14,100 bases of DNA from DAITMV01 sp036834985 (GTDB taxonomy: Bacteria; Pseudomonadota; Gammaproteobacteria; Burkholderiales; Burkholderiaceae_B): positions 1 through 14,100 of the forward strand of contig DAITMV010000070.1 in assembly GCA_036834985.1 (NCBI GenBank). Reading direction: 5' to 3'. The notes beneath the pieces are model-generated. The model was not told the DNA's origin and did not search any database. It saw only the letters and a program-made list of their open reading frames with translations. The translations under genes and the position numbers were made by a program. Below, piece after piece: positions 13,285 to 14,100 of the stretch. Numbering within the stretch: the stretch's first letter is position 1; each line of letters opens with the position of its first letter.

Positions 13285-14100
13285 TTATTTAACAAGCAAG
13301 GTACTTGAGCAGTTAATCGAATTCAGATCGATATCCACCGCCGACAGCGAAACCCCCAGCAGGTTCAGAACACTGTCCAAAAGCCCCCCCACAACGGCCA
13401 GCACAGGCGCCAGCAGGGTCACTACAAATTGCAGGATGGGCGTCAGCAACCCGGACAAAAGGGTATTCAAAAGACTCAGATCAAGCCCGGCCAAGGACAA
13501 ATCAAATTGCAGGTTAAGATTCAAACCGGTGACCAGATTTACAAGGCCTTGTGCAGCACTCCAGTCCATGTGCACCGATTGGGGCGCCGCTCCGACGAGT
13601 GTTCGATACGCCGTGTTTGAATCGGCCGAAGCAAACGCCCCTGCTTTGACGCCGATATGAATGGGAATAAACAGGACCACCAGATCGACCACCAGAATAT
13701 TGGCCGGCGGACCACACACGATCGGCACTGTATTGATGTCCGCAAAGTGGCTGGGGGCCGAGGACACACAGAGGGTCAGCAGCGACGACCTGGCTTCCAG
13801 CTGGGTGACGTTATCGCTGCGGGGGATTTTGCATTGCACATCACGCACCGTGACATCGCCACCACCCACTTGTAAATACAGCGACATATCGAGGGAAGAT
13901 ACGTTGACACTGAGCAAACCAGGCACACCCACCGGCACGCTTAATCCTTTGGAATTTACCCCGATCTTGATCGGTGCTGTTTTGGCATAGGCCACATAGG
14001 CGCCCCCTCCGCGCCGCTTGCCAATCAAGAGTTGAGGCGGCTCCACCACAAAAAGCTTGAGCGTAATCCCTAAACCGCCAGTGTTCAAACCCAGATTCAC
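13285..14100 (-). CDS. TadG-like (DUF2134-type) surface/pilus-assembly protein, C-terminal part
   Basis: At least 271 codons are open to the right edge, so the N-terminus is missing; the GTG at the very edge should not be taken as a start. The visible part is rich in Leu, Val, Ser and Gly, with cysteines at fragment residues 90, 111, 129 and 264 that could form disulfides. There is a hydrophobic segment at 133-150 (ANILVVDLVVLFIPIHIG). Leu-rich amphipathic repeats at 185-250 include SGLLTPILQFVVTLLAPVL, and the end is VDIDLNSINCSSTLLVK. The Leu-rich tail closing with a single Cys resembles TadG-family proteins of Burkholderiales as I recall them, which are anchored by an N-terminal helix and linked to Tad/Flp pili. 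No other tad gene is visible. The family call is tentative; the reading frame itself is convincing. Confidence 0.5.
   Translation of the reverse strand: MNLGLNTGGLGITLKLFVVEPPQLLIGKRRGGGAYVAYAKTAPIKIGVNSKGLSVPVGVPGLLSVNVSSLDMSLYLQVGGGDVTVRDVQCKIPRSDNVTQLEARSSLLTLCVSSAPSHFADINTVPIVCGPPANILVVDLVVLFIPIHIGVKAGAFASADSNTAYRTLVGAAPQSVHMDWSAAQGLVNLVTGLNLNLQFDLSLAGLDLSLLNTLLSGLLTPILQFVVTLLAPVLAVVGGLLDSVLNLLGVSLSAVDIDLNSINCSSTLLVK

Overview
The window looks like chromosomal DNA of a betaproteobacterium of the order Burkholderiales. Three things point there: a short 110-residue H-NS-type protein with the C-terminal TWSGRGKRPTWL motif, a very long family-5 solute-binding lipoprotein, and a long acyl-CoA dehydrogenase next to a FadB/FadJ-like fusion enzyme. 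KdsA shows an LPS-bearing Gram-negative cell. By eye the coding DNA is moderately GC-rich and the hns upstream region is strongly AT-rich. I saw no tRNA, rRNA, CRISPR array, transposon or phage gene. Genus is not resolvable from this window.

Layout. (1) 1-2467, minus strand: a Tat-exported M15-type peptidoglycan peptidase (DUF882), followed by a large TTG-started ABC-transporter solute-binding lipoprotein that runs off the left edge. (2) 2536-5189, plus strand: gltX (glutamyl-tRNA synthetase) overlaps metZ (O-succinylhomoserine sulfhydrylase) by one base. (3) 5202-6043, minus strand: hns, then an unrecognised 120-residue protein whose ribosome binding site lies inside a long inverted repeat. 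(4) 6044-6391: an AT-rich hns promoter region and a structured leader in front of (5) a small exported Ala/Lys/His-rich protein on the plus strand, closed by a strong bidirectional terminator. (6) 6768-13195, minus strand: in order of transcription, a FadB/FadJ-like bifunctional beta-oxidation enzyme, a long acyl-CoA dehydrogenase, a cytochrome b561-type membrane subunit, a Tat-targeted sulfite-oxidase-fold molybdenum enzyme, and kdsA. (7) 13285-14100, minus strand: the C-terminal part of a TadG-like protein running off the right edge.

How the genes work together. The two beta-oxidation enzymes form a fatty-acyl-CoA degradation module. A 31-bp dyad with an 11/12 arm match sits over their likely promoter and looks like a regulator site. 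The cytochrome b and molybdenum subunit are separated by one base and should form one membrane-anchored periplasmic oxidoreductase. No complete, wholly new multigene system is visible. The best leads are regulatory: the RBS-trapping inverted repeat before the unknown 120-residue gene, the dyad before the fad genes, and the structured leader before the small exported protein. In the leftmost 100 bases the solute-binding protein departs sharply from its family consensus, which may be a contig-end sequence problem rather than biology.
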